This document shows positions 17,077 to 25,615 of a DNA stretch of 64,000 nucleotides, piece by piece; the stretch's first letter is position 1; every line of letters begins with the position of its first letter. The DNA is taken from assembly GCF_000716605.1 (NCBI RefSeq), contig NZ_JNXE01000040.1:30834-94833 (forward strand), given 5' to 3'. The translations under genes were made by a program, and so were the position numbers. The stretch comes from Streptomyces sp. NRRL F-525. Its GTDB lineage: Bacteria; Actinomycetota; Actinomycetes; Streptomycetales; Streptomycetaceae. The notes below the pieces were generated by a model, which saw nothing but the letters and a program-made list of their open reading frames with translations, did not search any database and was not told the origin of the DNA.

Positions 17077-19290
17077 TCAACGTCCCAAGCGCCCGCGCAC
17101 CATGCCCACGAGGGAGTTGAGCTCCTCGATGCGCATGCGGCGGGCCGCGACGTAGAAGATTCCGAGCAGTACGGCACCGCCGACCACGAGGGCGGCGAAC
17201 GAGCCGACGACCCCCTGGCCGAGCGTATGACCGATCCCGTAGCAAGCCGCACCACTGAGCAGTGCGGCCGGCACGGAGGCGATGCTGAGGCGAGCGTACG
17301 TCCGCATGACGCGAGCGCCGTCCAGGTCGCCGTTCAGCCGCTTGCGCAGCCGGTTCCAGGCGACACCGACACCGGTCGCGTACGCGAGGCCGTACGAGGC
17401 CGCCATGCCCACCACGGCCCAGCGGGCCGGGAGGACGTAGTAACAGACCGCCGAGGCGCCCGCGTTGACCGCGGCCACGATGACGGTGTTGTAGAAGGGC
17501 GTCCGGGTGTCCTCGTAGGCGTAGAAGGCACGCAGGACGACGTACTGAACCGAGTACGGGATCAGGCCGAGGGCGAAGGCCATCAGCATGAAGCCCATGT
17601 TGGTCGCCGAGTTCGTCCCCGAGGAGCCGAAGATCAGGGTGCACATCGGGATGCCGAGGGCGAGCAGGCCGAAGGCGATCGGCACGATCGCCACGGCGGT
17701 CGTGCGCAGCCCCTGGGAGATGTCGTCGCGGACGGCGCCTCCGTCGTCCTCCGCCGCCGAGCGCGAGATGCGCGGCAGCAGGGCGGCCATCAGGGAGACG
17801 GTGATGATCGCCTGCGGCAGGCCCCAGATGAGCTGTGCGTTGGCGTAGGCGGCGAAGCCGGTGCCGTCGACGGGCGAGGCCTTGCCCGCAGCGGTGGACA
17901 GCTGGGACACGACGATCGCGCCGGCCTGGTTGGCGAGGACGAAGAGGACGGTCCACTTGGCGAGTGTCGCGGCCTTGCCGAGGCCGTGGCCGCGCCAGTC
18001 GAAGCGCAGCCGCAGACGGAACCCGGTCTCCCGCAGATACGGGATCATCGCGAGCGACTGGACGACCAGGCCGAGCAGCACACCGATGCCGAGCAGCCGC
18101 TGGCCCTCCGGCGGGATGTTCGTGACCTTCATGCCGGAGTTCGCGGAGGTGCCGTACACCCAGATGAACATGCCGAGCGTCACGATGATGACGATGTTGT
18201 TGAGGACCGGGGTCCACATCATCGCGCCGAACTTGCCGCGCGCGTTCAGGATCTGGCCCATCACGACGTGGACGCCCATGAAGAAGATCGAGGGCAGGAA
18301 GTAGCGGACGAAGGTGACACCCACCTCGTTGGCCGCCGGGTCGCTGGCCACCGAGTCGGACAGCAGGCGGATCAGGAGGGGCGCCGCGAAGACCGCCACC
18401 GCGGTGAGCGCGCCCAAGGCCACCATGACGAGGGTCAGCAGCCGGTTGGCGAACGCCTCACCGCCGTCCTCGTCCTCCTTCATGGCGCGCACGAGCTGCG
18501 GCACGAAGACGGAGTTCAGGCCGCCGCCCACGGTCAGGATGTAGATCATCGTGGGCAGCTGGTAGGCGACCTGGAAGGTGTCGCCGAGCATGCCGACGCC
18601 CAGCGCCGAGACGATCAGCGCCGAGCGGACGAAGCCGGTCAGGCGGGAGACCATCGTGCCCGCCGCCATCACGGCGCTCGACTTCAGCAGGCCGGTGGCC
18701 TTCCCGCTCTTCTTGGGAGCGGCCGCGGGCGCCGGTGCCGTGGGAGTGAGCTGCATCGTGGCGTCGGACATCGGCGCCGGGGACGGGCCGGGTACCGCCG
18801 GGGAATCCATCTGCGGACGTCCGCCGCCCTGACCCTGGTCGCGGAAGAGATGCGCGAAGGCGTCCGGCTCGTGGTGCTCCTCGCCGGCCCCGGTCACGAG
18901 GTCGTCCACGCCCACGAACTGGGTCGTGCGGGCGTCGTCGCCGTACGGCAGGTACTGGGTCGGACCCTCCGGCTCGGGTGCCGGGGTCTGGGCCCAGACG
19001 CGGGGGTCGGGGGCGTACGGGGACTGGGGCGGCTGCGCGTAGAGCGGGGGCTGCGGCTGGTACGTGCCCGGAGGTGGCGGGGGGTGCGCGGCGCGGTCGT
19101 AGAGCGCCTCGGCGACCGGGTCCTGGGCGGAGAGGTCCTGCGCCCGGTAGGGGTCCTGGTCGTAGGCGTCCTGGAGGTACATGTCCGCGGGGGGCTGCGG
19201 CGGCACCTGGCCGTGTTCGGGCGGCGGGCTCTCGGGGTAGCCCGAGCCGCCCGCGCCCTGACCGCGGTCACCGTCGTACGGCGCGTTCAT
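17077..19290 (-). CDS. murJ: Lipid II flippase MurJ (MviN)
   Basis: A 737-residue protein. The C-terminal 540 residues form the MOP-superfamily flippase with about 14 or more membrane segments. Family landmarks include SAVMAAGTMVSRLTGFVRSALI near residue 205, GGGLNSVFVPQLVRA and LIWGLPQAIITVSLMAALLPRISR. The first 195 residues are a cytoplasmic Pro/Gln/Tyr-rich, low-complexity leader, usual in actinobacterial MurJ and absent from E. coli MurJ. MurJ moves lipid II outward for peptidoglycan synthesis. It is followed by the pseudokinase and preceded, 46 bases upstream, by a large exported protein; all three are likely one operon. Confidence 0.93.
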   Translation of the reverse strand: MNAPYDGDRGQGAGGSGYPESPPPEHGQVPPQPPADMYLQDAYDQDPYRAQDLSAQDPVAEALYDRAAHPPPPPGTYQPQPPLYAQPPQSPYAPDPRVWAQTPAPEPEGPTQYLPYGDDARTTQFVGVDDLVTGAGEEHHEPDAFAHLFRDQGQGGGRPQMDSPAVPGPSPAPMSDATMQLTPTAPAPAAAPKKSGKATGLLKSSAVMAAGTMVSRLTGFVRSALIVSALGVGMLGDTFQVAYQLPTMIYILTVGGGLNSVFVPQLVRAMKEDEDGGEAFANRLLTLVMVALGALTAVAVFAAPLLIRLLSDSVASDPAANEVGVTFVRYFLPSIFFMGVHVVMGQILNARGKFGAMMWTPVLNNIVIIVTLGMFIWVYGTSANSGMKVTNIPPEGQRLLGIGVLLGLVVQSLAMIPYLRETGFRLRLRFDWRGHGLGKAATLAKWTVLFVLANQAGAIVVSQLSTAAGKASPVDGTGFAAYANAQLIWGLPQAIITVSLMAALLPRISRSAAEDDGGAVRDDISQGLRTTAVAIVPIAFGLLALGIPMCTLIFGSSGTNSATNMGFMLMAFALGLIPYSVQYVVLRAFYAYEDTRTPFYNTVIVAAVNAGASAVCYYVLPARWAVVGMAASYGLAYATGVGVAWNRLRKRLNGDLDGARVMRTYARLSIASVPAALLSGAACYGIGHTLGQGVVGSFAALVVGGAVLLGIFYVAARRMRIEELNSLVGMVRGRLGR

Positions 19291-19336
19291 GGTTACCCCA
19301 CCTCATCGTCCCCGGGCCCACCGGCCACGACATCGC

Positions 19337-21739
19337 TCAACGGTCCACTCTCTCACCCGTGCCGGACGGGTCGGCGCTTTCCGGTGCGGTGTCCGGTGTC
19401 GGGTCACTCGGGTGCTCCGCCGGGTCGTCTGCCCGGGACGGAGCGCCGGACTCCTCCTGGAGACGGTCCGGGGGGCCTTCGGGGTTCTCCGGGCCGCCGG
19501 GTTCTTCGGCCGCCCCGTCGTCGGGTCCGTCGGGACCCTCTTCGGATTGGCGGGCGACGGCGCGCTTGCGGTGGGTGTACATCCGGAAGCCGGCGAGGAC
19601 GAGCAGCAGGACACCGCCGCCGATGACCAGCATGACGGTGGCCGTGACCTCGGTGACCTTCACGTCGAAGCTGACGGCCTGGCCGTACTCCTGGCCGTCC
19701 TCCGTGTACAGCTGCGCGATCACGGTCACCTTGCCGTTGGCGTTGGCCGAGGTGGTGAACTTCACGGACTGGCTGTGCCCGCCGTTGACCGTGACCCGCT
19801 GCTGCGTGTAGGCGTTGCCGCCGATCTTCAGGCGCGTGGGGCTCGTCGAGGTGAGGCGCAGCACCAGGTGTTGGACGCCCTGCACCAGGTTGTTCTGCAC
19901 GGTCACGGGGATCGTGGCGCTGCGGCCCGAGAGCTTGGTCTCGGACTTGTCGATCAGCTTCACCTGGTTGGTGAGGTCGTCGAGATAGTTCAGCACGCTC
20001 TGGCGGAAGTTCGCGGCCTCGCCCGCCTGTCCCCGCCACGACGTGGACATCTCACGGTTCATGGCCCGCCCGAACGGGGTCACGACCCGGGACTCGTCGG
20101 TGAGGATCACCCGGAAGTTGTCGAGCCTGTCCTGGGTCGCCGCGATCTGCTCGAAGGCCGCCTTCGGCAGCTCCTGCCTGCGCAGGGAGGAGGGGTACGA
20201 GGAGGACGACGGGATCTTCGTCGTGGCGCTCGGGTCGGGCTTGGCCTTGGCCGCCGCGGCGAGATCCTGCGACTCGGTCCAGGTGCTGCCCTGGAGGGTC
20301 GTCAGCGCCTCGGCCATCGTCTGGGCCTGGCTCCCGGTCGGCATCCGCTGCGGGGCGACGACGATGCTGCGCTGCTTGTCCGTCTGCAGGTCCAGCGCCA
20401 GGCTCTGGGCGAGGAACTGCTGCTCGGCGAGCGTGGCGTCCCCGGCCTTCGTCAGGTCGCCCTGGAACGCAGTCGAGAGCCGTGCGTCCGCGACCACCGC
20501 CGTCGTACCGCCGCCGATGGGGCGGGCCGCGGAGGGCGTGTACGACAGGCCGCCGGTCTCTTGGAGGCTGTCGCTGCGGGCGATCACCTTGTCGGCGCCG
20601 GCCGAGGTCGCGACCTTGATGATCGACGGGTCCACGGCGCCGTTCACCGGCCACGCGAAGTCCGTGTTCGGCGTCACGTGCAGCACCGTCTCCACGGTGC
20701 TCGCGGCGACGTCCGTGGCGTCCTTGAGGTGGCTCAGCGAGCCGGTGACGCTGGTGCCGTTGTGGGCGAGGGACGCCAGGTCCGGGTCGGCGAAGGGGAG
20801 GGCGACGACCTCCTTGTCGGCGACCGCCGTCTGCAGCTCGGCGAGCCATGCCTTGGCGACCGCCTGGTGGGTACCCGTCGTCGTGGTGTCGCCGTCCCCC
20901 TGGATTTTGTAACTGCTGGTCATCGCATCGACAGAGGCCAGCAGGTCCGGGTCGATCACCCAGGTGACGTCGAGATCCTTGCCCAGCGACAGCATCTGGT
21001 CGAGGCGACCGCCCGGGGCGATCTCCTTGGCGAGGTCGTCGTTGCGGAAGACCGGCGTCTGTTGCTCGTTGGAACCCGTCTGCGCCGTCATGTGGATGCC
21101 GGAGACGAGCGGCCAGAGATACGTCGTCTTCGTCTTCGTGTCCGCCTCGTCGGGCTGCCACGGCAGGAACGTCCGCTGGATGCCCAGCACCTGTTCCCAC
21201 GGCTGCGCCGAGGTCTGGCCGGAGAGCGAGACCCCGAGCGGGTAGACGCCGTCGTCACCGAGGTCCAGCTTGTCGACGGGCACGGAGAGGGTGAAGGGCT
21301 CGGCGACGCCCGGAGTGAGCTTGGAGAACTGCTCGGTGTACTTGTCGCCGACCTCCGAGCCGTCGACGCCCTGGATGAAGTCGGTGCGCTTGGCGACGGT
21401 GTCGATCGCCGAACGGGTGCTCAGCGCCTGGCCCAGGCGCAGGCCGACGTGCGCGTCGGTGACCGCCTGTTTGCCGTTGTTGGTCACCGTCCCGGAGACG
21501 GTCAGCGTGTCCCCGTCCGTGGGGATGCTGGGGCTGAGCGTGTCCAGGGAGATGGAGACCGTCTGCGAGCCGGAGGCGGCCTTCGCGGACGTCTGCTCGG
21601 CCGCACCGGCGGGCGCGGCGGCGGACAGCTGGAGGAGGCCGGCCAGCAGAGGCGCCCCGGCGAGCAGTGCGCCGGTGCGCCGCAGCCACCGGCGGGCAGG
21701 TGAGGGACTCGTCCCCTGGAAGTCTGCCGCCTCGGCCAC
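19337..21739 (-). CDS. Large exported, C-terminally membrane-anchored protein (DUF6049-like)
   Basis: 800 residues, GTG start. A twin-Arg-containing N-terminus (ARRWLRRTGALLAGAPLLAGLLQLSAAAPAGAAEQ) looks like a signal peptide cleaved near residue 47. A beta-rich extracellular region follows, with a Cys-poor, Asp/Thr-rich composition. One membrane helix near residues 704-724 (VTATVMLVIGGGVLLLVLAGF), a basic stop-transfer (RMYTHRKRA) and a Pro/Glu-rich cytoplasmic tail end the protein. Its position beside murJ is conserved in actinobacteria and suggests an envelope role, but no enzymatic motif is seen. The DUF name is from memory and should be checked. Confidence 0.8.
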   Translation of the reverse strand: MAEAADFQGTSPSPARRWLRRTGALLAGAPLLAGLLQLSAAAPAGAAEQTSAKAASGSQTVSISLDTLSPSIPTDGDTLTVSGTVTNNGKQAVTDAHVGLRLGQALSTRSAIDTVAKRTDFIQGVDGSEVGDKYTEQFSKLTPGVAEPFTLSVPVDKLDLGDDGVYPLGVSLSGQTSAQPWEQVLGIQRTFLPWQPDEADTKTKTTYLWPLVSGIHMTAQTGSNEQQTPVFRNDDLAKEIAPGGRLDQMLSLGKDLDVTWVIDPDLLASVDAMTSSYKIQGDGDTTTTGTHQAVAKAWLAELQTAVADKEVVALPFADPDLASLAHNGTSVTGSLSHLKDATDVAASTVETVLHVTPNTDFAWPVNGAVDPSIIKVATSAGADKVIARSDSLQETGGLSYTPSAARPIGGGTTAVVADARLSTAFQGDLTKAGDATLAEQQFLAQSLALDLQTDKQRSIVVAPQRMPTGSQAQTMAEALTTLQGSTWTESQDLAAAAKAKPDPSATTKIPSSSSYPSSLRRQELPKAAFEQIAATQDRLDNFRVILTDESRVVTPFGRAMNREMSTSWRGQAGEAANFRQSVLNYLDDLTNQVKLIDKSETKLSGRSATIPVTVQNNLVQGVQHLVLRLTSTSPTRLKIGGNAYTQQRVTVNGGHSQSVKFTTSANANGKVTVIAQLYTEDGQEYGQAVSFDVKVTEVTATVMLVIGGGVLLLVLAGFRMYTHRKRAVARQSEEGPDGPDDGAAEEPGGPENPEGPPDRLQEESGAPSRADDPAEHPSDPTPDTAPESADPSGTGERVDR

Positions 21740-21983
21740 GCGCTCGCCCGTCCCTCGTCATCGTCAGTGGTCGTCGCAATGTGCGTCCACGCATGGTAAC
21801 GATGCGCGCTGAGGGGAAGTGCCGCGGACTGCTCGACAAGATCGGGGAACAGCGGCGGACCGTCCTGTATGTGCCCATATAAAGGGGAGCGCTCTCGTAC
21901 GTCGCAAGAGCAGCGCTTGCACGGGTATCAGGGGACGTGTCCGTGCACATTTAATGGAGGCGCTCGCGGCGGCCGGGGCCACG

Positions 21984-21998
21984 TACCCTTTTCTGTTG
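21984..21998 (+). promoter_or_regulatory. Possible -10 element for leaderless transcription of the CCA-adding enzyme
   Basis: TACCCT (21984-21989) fits the -10 pattern TANNNT and lies 8 bases before the GTG at 21998. No ribosome binding site is present before that GTG. This geometry matches leaderless Streptomyces genes, whose transcripts start at the initiation codon. Confidence 0.45.
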
Positions 21999-23440
21999 TG
22001 CCGAACGCCAACGAAGACAACCCCAGTGCCCTGAGCCAGGTGCAGCACCGCGCGGTGAGCGAGCTGCTGCGGGTGGCTCCCGTCGCCGACGACCTCGCCC
22101 GCCGTTTCCAGGAGGCCGGGTTCTCTCTCGCCCTGGTCGGCGGCTCGGTCCGGGACGCGCTGCTCGAGCGGCTCGGCAACGACCTGGACTTCACGACGGA
22201 CGCTCGCCCCGAGGACGTACTGAAGATCGTCCGGCCGTGGGCGGACGCCGTGTGGGAGGTCGGGATCGCCTTCGGCACGGTGGGGGCGCAGAAGGACGGC
22301 TACCAGATCGAGGTCACTACGTATCGGTCCGAGGCGTACGACCGCACCTCGCGCAAGCCCGAGGTGTCGTACGGCGACTCGATCGAGGAAGACCTCGTCC
22401 GCCGTGACTTCACGGTGAACGCGATGGCTGTCGCGCTCCCGGAGAAGGCGTTCATCGACCCACACGGCGGTCTCGGCGACCTCGCGGCCCGGGTGCTGCG
22501 GACCCCGGGCACTCCCGAGGCGTCCTTCTCCGACGACCCCCTGCGGATGATGCGGGCGGCTCGCTTCGCCGCGCAGCTCGACTTCGAGGTCGCTCCCGAG
22601 GTCGTCGCGGCGATGACGGAGATGTCCGGGCGGATCGAGATCGTCTCGGCCGAGCGGGTGCGGGACGAGCTGAACAAGCTGATCCTCTCCGCGCACCCGC
22701 GCAAGGGGCTGGCCCTGCTGGTCGACACCGGACTCGCCGACCACGTCCTGCCCGAGCTTCCCGCCCTCCGCCTGGAGAGCGACGAGCACCACCGGCACAA
22801 GGACGTCTACGAACACACGCTGATCGTTCTGGAGCAGGCGATCGAACTGGAGGAGAACGGTCCCGACCTCACCCTCCGCCTCGCCGCCCTGCTGCACGAC
22901 ATCGGCAAGCCGCGCACCCGCCGCTTCGAGAACGACGGTCGGGTCTCGTTCCACCACCACGAGGTGGTCGGCGCGAAGATGACCAAGAAGCGCATGCTGG
23001 CGCTCAAGTACTCCAACGATCTGGTGAAGGACGTCTCCCGACTCGTCGAACTCCACCTGCGTTTCCACGGCTACGGCACCGGCGAGTGGACCGACTCGGC
23101 CGTCCGCCGCTATGTCCGTGACGCCGGCCCGCTTCTCGACCGCCTCCACAAGCTGACCCGCTCGGACTGCACCACACGGAACAAGCGCAGGGCCGCCGCG
23201 CTGTCCCGTGCGTACGACGGTCTGGAGGAACGCATCGCCCAGCTGCAGGAGCAGGAGGAGCTGGACTCGATCCGTCCCGACCTCGACGGCAACCAGATCA
23301 TGGAGATCCTGGGCGTCACACCCGGGCCGGTCATCGGCCGTGCGTACAAGTTCCTGCTGGAACTGAGGCTGGAGAACGGGCCGATGGAGCATGAGGCGGC
23401 GGTGGCCGCACTCAAGGAGTGGTGGGCCGCGGAGGGCTGA
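21998..23440 (+). CDS. cca: CCA tRNA nucleotidyltransferase (with HD domain)
   Basis: 480 residues from GTG at 21998 (MPNANEDNPSALSQVQHRAV). The class II nucleotidyltransferase head has LVGGSVRDALLERLGNDLDFTT (residues about 45-66), with the GGSVRD motif and the catalytic Asp pair of DLD. RRDFTVNAMAVAL and the RMMRAARFAAQLDF segment are also family landmarks. A C-terminal HD-type domain contains HDIGKPRTR. It adds or repairs the 3' CCA of tRNAs. It is divergent from the exported protein upstream and convergent with the LppU-like gene. The actinobacterial protein is often mislabelled polyA polymerase (pcnA). Confidence 0.93.
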   Translation: MPNANEDNPSALSQVQHRAVSELLRVAPVADDLARRFQEAGFSLALVGGSVRDALLERLGNDLDFTTDARPEDVLKIVRPWADAVWEVGIAFGTVGAQKDGYQIEVTTYRSEAYDRTSRKPEVSYGDSIEEDLVRRDFTVNAMAVALPEKAFIDPHGGLGDLAARVLRTPGTPEASFSDDPLRMMRAARFAAQLDFEVAPEVVAAMTEMSGRIEIVSAERVRDELNKLILSAHPRKGLALLVDTGLADHVLPELPALRLESDEHHRHKDVYEHTLIVLEQAIELEENGPDLTLRLAALLHDIGKPRTRRFENDGRVSFHHHEVVGAKMTKKRMLALKYSNDLVKDVSRLVELHLRFHGYGTGEWTDSAVRRYVRDAGPLLDRLHKLTRSDCTTRNKRRAAALSRAYDGLEERIAQLQEQEELDSIRPDLDGNQIMEILGVTPGPVIGRAYKFLLELRLENGPMEHEAAVAALKEWWAAEG

Positions 23441-23451
23441 GGCCGTGGAAC

Positions 23452-23481
23452 GGGGTCATGTTTCACGTGAAACATGACCCC
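23452..23481. terminator. 30-bp palindrome with an embedded parS, between convergent genes
   Basis: GGGGTCAT flanks a central parS with its exact complement ATGACCCC, giving a 30-bp perfect palindrome 12 bases past the cca stop. As RNA it forms a strong GC-capped hairpin on either strand, so it can serve as a transcription terminator as well as a ParB site. Confidence 0.6.
23460..23473. promoter_or_regulatory. parS: parS site (perfect)
   Basis: GTTTCACGTGAAAC at the centre of a longer palindrome (23452-23481). Confidence 0.95.
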
Positions 23482-23500
23482 GGACAGCATCGGGGGCGGT

Positions 23501-23514
23501 GTTTCACGTGAAAC
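23501..23514. promoter_or_regulatory. parS: parS site (perfect)
   Basis: GTTTCACGTGAAAC, flanked by GGGGCGG (23493-23499) and CCGCCCC (23516-23522), so it too lies in a hairpin; 41 bp from the previous site. Confidence 0.95.
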
Positions 23515-23536
23515 GCCGCCCCTCGTCGCGTCTTCT

Positions 23537-24133
23537 CTACTTCTTCGAGTAGTCCTTCAGGCAGAGCAGGAAGTTACTGCCGTCACCGCTCTCGGTGTAC
23601 GAGTACTGGAAGTCCTTGGCGGCCGCGGCGCACTTGGCGTCGGCTTCCGACTCGGAGTACTTGCCGCTGATCTTGGCAAGCACCGTGTACTGGGCCTTCG
23701 AGTCGCTGCACTTCACGACCTCCAGGTCCGGGTTGGTGTCGCTGGTGCTGCCACGGTGCATGCAGTCGCCGACCTTGGCGGTGTCGGCGTCGTCCTGGCT
23801 CGATATGAAGCTGAAGATGGCCGCGCCGGCAGCGATCAGGACGATGACGCCGATGCGGATCATCTTGGGGCTGAACTTACGCTTCGGCTGCGGGGGGACC
23901 GGAGCGTACGGGGCCCCGCCCTGGGGCGGGAACCCGGGCTGGCCGGGCTGCTGCGGGTAGCCGCCCTGAGGCGGGTACGGGGCCTGGGCCTGCGGCGGGT
24001 AGGGCGCCTGCGCCTGGGCCTGCGGCGGGTACGGTGCCGGAGTCTGAGGCTGGCCGTAGGGCTGCTGGTCCTGGGCGTAGGGATTCGGGCCCTGGGCGTA
24101 TGGGTTCGGGCTCTGAGGCGGCGGAGTAGTCAC
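23537..24133 (-). CDS. LppU/SCO3897-like protein with Pro/Gln-rich leader and one membrane segment
   Basis: 198 residues from GTG at 24133 with AGGGGGA upstream. The first 95 residues are low-complexity repeats of the PNPYAQ and APYPPQAQ type. A single membrane helix (MIRIGVIVLIAAGAAIFSFI) follows a basic stretch. The C-terminal 80-residue domain would be extracytoplasmic and has four Cys (VGDCMH, VVKCSD, DAKCAA, LLCLKD), probably two disulfides. This domain resembles the LppU/SCO3897 family, whose function is unknown. It is convergent with the CCA-adding enzyme. Confidence 0.75.
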   Translation of the reverse strand: MTTPPPQSPNPYAQGPNPYAQDQQPYGQPQTPAPYPPQAQAQAPYPPQAQAPYPPQGGYPQQPGQPGFPPQGGAPYAPVPPQPKRKFSPKMIRIGVIVLIAAGAAIFSFISSQDDADTAKVGDCMHRGSTSDTNPDLEVVKCSDSKAQYTVLAKISGKYSESEADAKCAAAAKDFQYSYTESGDGSNFLLCLKDYSKK

Positions 24134-24263
24134 TGGGGTCCCCCTGGAACGTGGACGCATGGCACGGCATGACCCTTGGTCTGGCGTGCGGCATGATGCG
24201 AAATAAGACGCCCGTAAGTTACCTGCCCCCACTGACACTGCCGCGGCCCGGAGCGGCTCCGTA

Positions 24264-25541
24264 TCAGTGATGTGACACTGTCCGGCGCTCAAAGTGGGCC
24301 ATAGTCACAGCAACTGCTCCGTAGACGACGGCCACGGTGAGCACCAGCACCGCTGAGCGCCCGTCAGGGGGAAGCATCAGGGCGGCCATCGCGGCGGCGC
24401 CGACGAAGGCGACGTTGAACAGGACGTCGTAGACGGAGAAGATGCGGCCGCGGAAGCCGTCGTCGACCGAGAACTGCACGATCGTGTCCGTGGCGATCTT
24501 CGCGCCTTGTGTGGTCAGGCCCAGGACGAAGGCCGCCGCCAGCATGGGGGCGGTGGCGAAGGGGAGGCCGAGCGCCGGTTCCAGGAGGGCGGCGCCCGCG
24601 GCGCACACGGCGATCCAGCGGCCGGGTCCGAGTCGTCCGGCGGCCCAGGGTGTCACCACGGCCGCCACGAAGAAGCCGGCGCCGGACACCCCCAACGCCA
24701 GCCCCAGCAGGCGCAGTCCGTCGTCCGGGGTCGAGGAGAGGGCGTAGCGGCAGAGCATCAGCAGCAGGACGGTCAGGGCGCCGTAGCAGAAGCGCATCAG
24801 GGTCATCGCGGCGAGAGCCCAGACCGCTTCCCTGCGCTGAGGCGCGGCGAGATGGCGTACCGCCGCCGTCAGGTCCCGGGCGGTGCCGGCGAGTGCTGTG
24901 GCCAGTCGGGGCTGGGTCAACGCGCGGTCGGGGCCGAGGAGTTCGGGGGCCATGCGCAGGGACGTGAGGGCCGCGCACAGGTAGAGGGCCGCTCCCAGCA
25001 GTACCACCGCGGCGTCGGTGTCCGCGACCAGCAGCCGGACGAGGAAGGCGAGGCCGCCGCCCAGCGTCGCCGCCAGTGTTCCGGCCGTGGGGGAAAGGGA
25101 GTTGGCGACGACCAGGCGTTCGTCGTCGACCACGCGCGGAAGGGCGGCGGACAGGCCAGCGAGGACGAAGCGGTTGACGGCGGTGACGCACAGGGCGGAG
25201 ACGTAGAAGAGCCAGTCCGGGACGTGACTCAGCATCAGGACGGCGGTCAGTGCGGCCAGCAGGGCGCGCAGCAGGTTGCCGTAGAGGAAGACCTGGCGGC
25301 GGCGCCAGCGGTCCAGGAGGACGCCGGCGAAGGGGCCGATGAGGGAGTACGGGAGGAGCAGGACGGCCATCGCGGAGGCGATCGCGGCGGCCGAGGTCTG
25401 TTTCTCCGGGGAGAAGACGACGTAGGCGGCGAGTGCGACCTGGTAGACGCCGTCCGCGCCCTGGGAGAGCAGGCGTACGGCGAGCAGGCGGCGGAAGCCC
25501 TGGAAGCGCAGGAGGATGCGCAGGTCACGGACGACGGCCAT
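24264..25541 (-). CDS. MFS transporter (12-segment, efflux type)
   Basis: 425 residues from ATG at 25541 with GAGG about 9 bases upstream. Hydrophobic segments alternate regularly along the protein. The cytoplasmic loop LLDRWRRRQVFLYGNLLRALLA corresponds to MFS motif A (D-R-x-x-R-R), and the second half has the pseudo-repeat AAGRLGPGRWIAVCAAGAAL. It is most like proton-driven exporters of small molecules; the substrate cannot be read from the sequence. It is downstream of ino1 but separated from it by a strong terminator (25563-25595), so it is likely transcribed separately or by read-through. Confidence 0.85.
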   Translation of the reverse strand: MAVVRDLRILLRFQGFRRLLAVRLLSQGADGVYQVALAAYVVFSPEKQTSAAAIASAMAVLLLPYSLIGPFAGVLLDRWRRRQVFLYGNLLRALLAALTAVLMLSHVPDWLFYVSALCVTAVNRFVLAGLSAALPRVVDDERLVVANSLSPTAGTLAATLGGGLAFLVRLLVADTDAAVVLLGAALYLCAALTSLRMAPELLGPDRALTQPRLATALAGTARDLTAAVRHLAAPQRREAVWALAAMTLMRFCYGALTVLLLMLCRYALSSTPDDGLRLLGLALGVSGAGFFVAAVVTPWAAGRLGPGRWIAVCAAGAALLEPALGLPFATAPMLAAAFVLGLTTQGAKIATDTIVQFSVDDGFRGRIFSVYDVLFNVAFVGAAAMAALMLPPDGRSAVLVLTVAVVYGAVAVTMAHFERRTVSHH

Positions 25542-25562
25542 GGGCACAGCCTCACATACGAG

Positions 25563-25595
25563 GAGGGTCCCCGGGCGCAATGCCCGGGGACCCTC
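25563..25595 (-). terminator. Terminator of the padR-ino1 operon
   Basis: Perfect 14-bp stem GAGGGTCCCCGGGC with a 5-base loop, 20 bases past the ino1 stop. There is no U-tract, as is common in streptomycetes. Confidence 0.8.
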
Positions 25596-25615
25596 GACGA
25601 CCGAACCGGCGGGTC

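Noticed and set aside
16828..19626. Very long plus-strand frame opposite the pseudokinase and murJ
   Set aside because: Antisense shadow of two well-supported genes, with Arg/Gly/His-rich translation.
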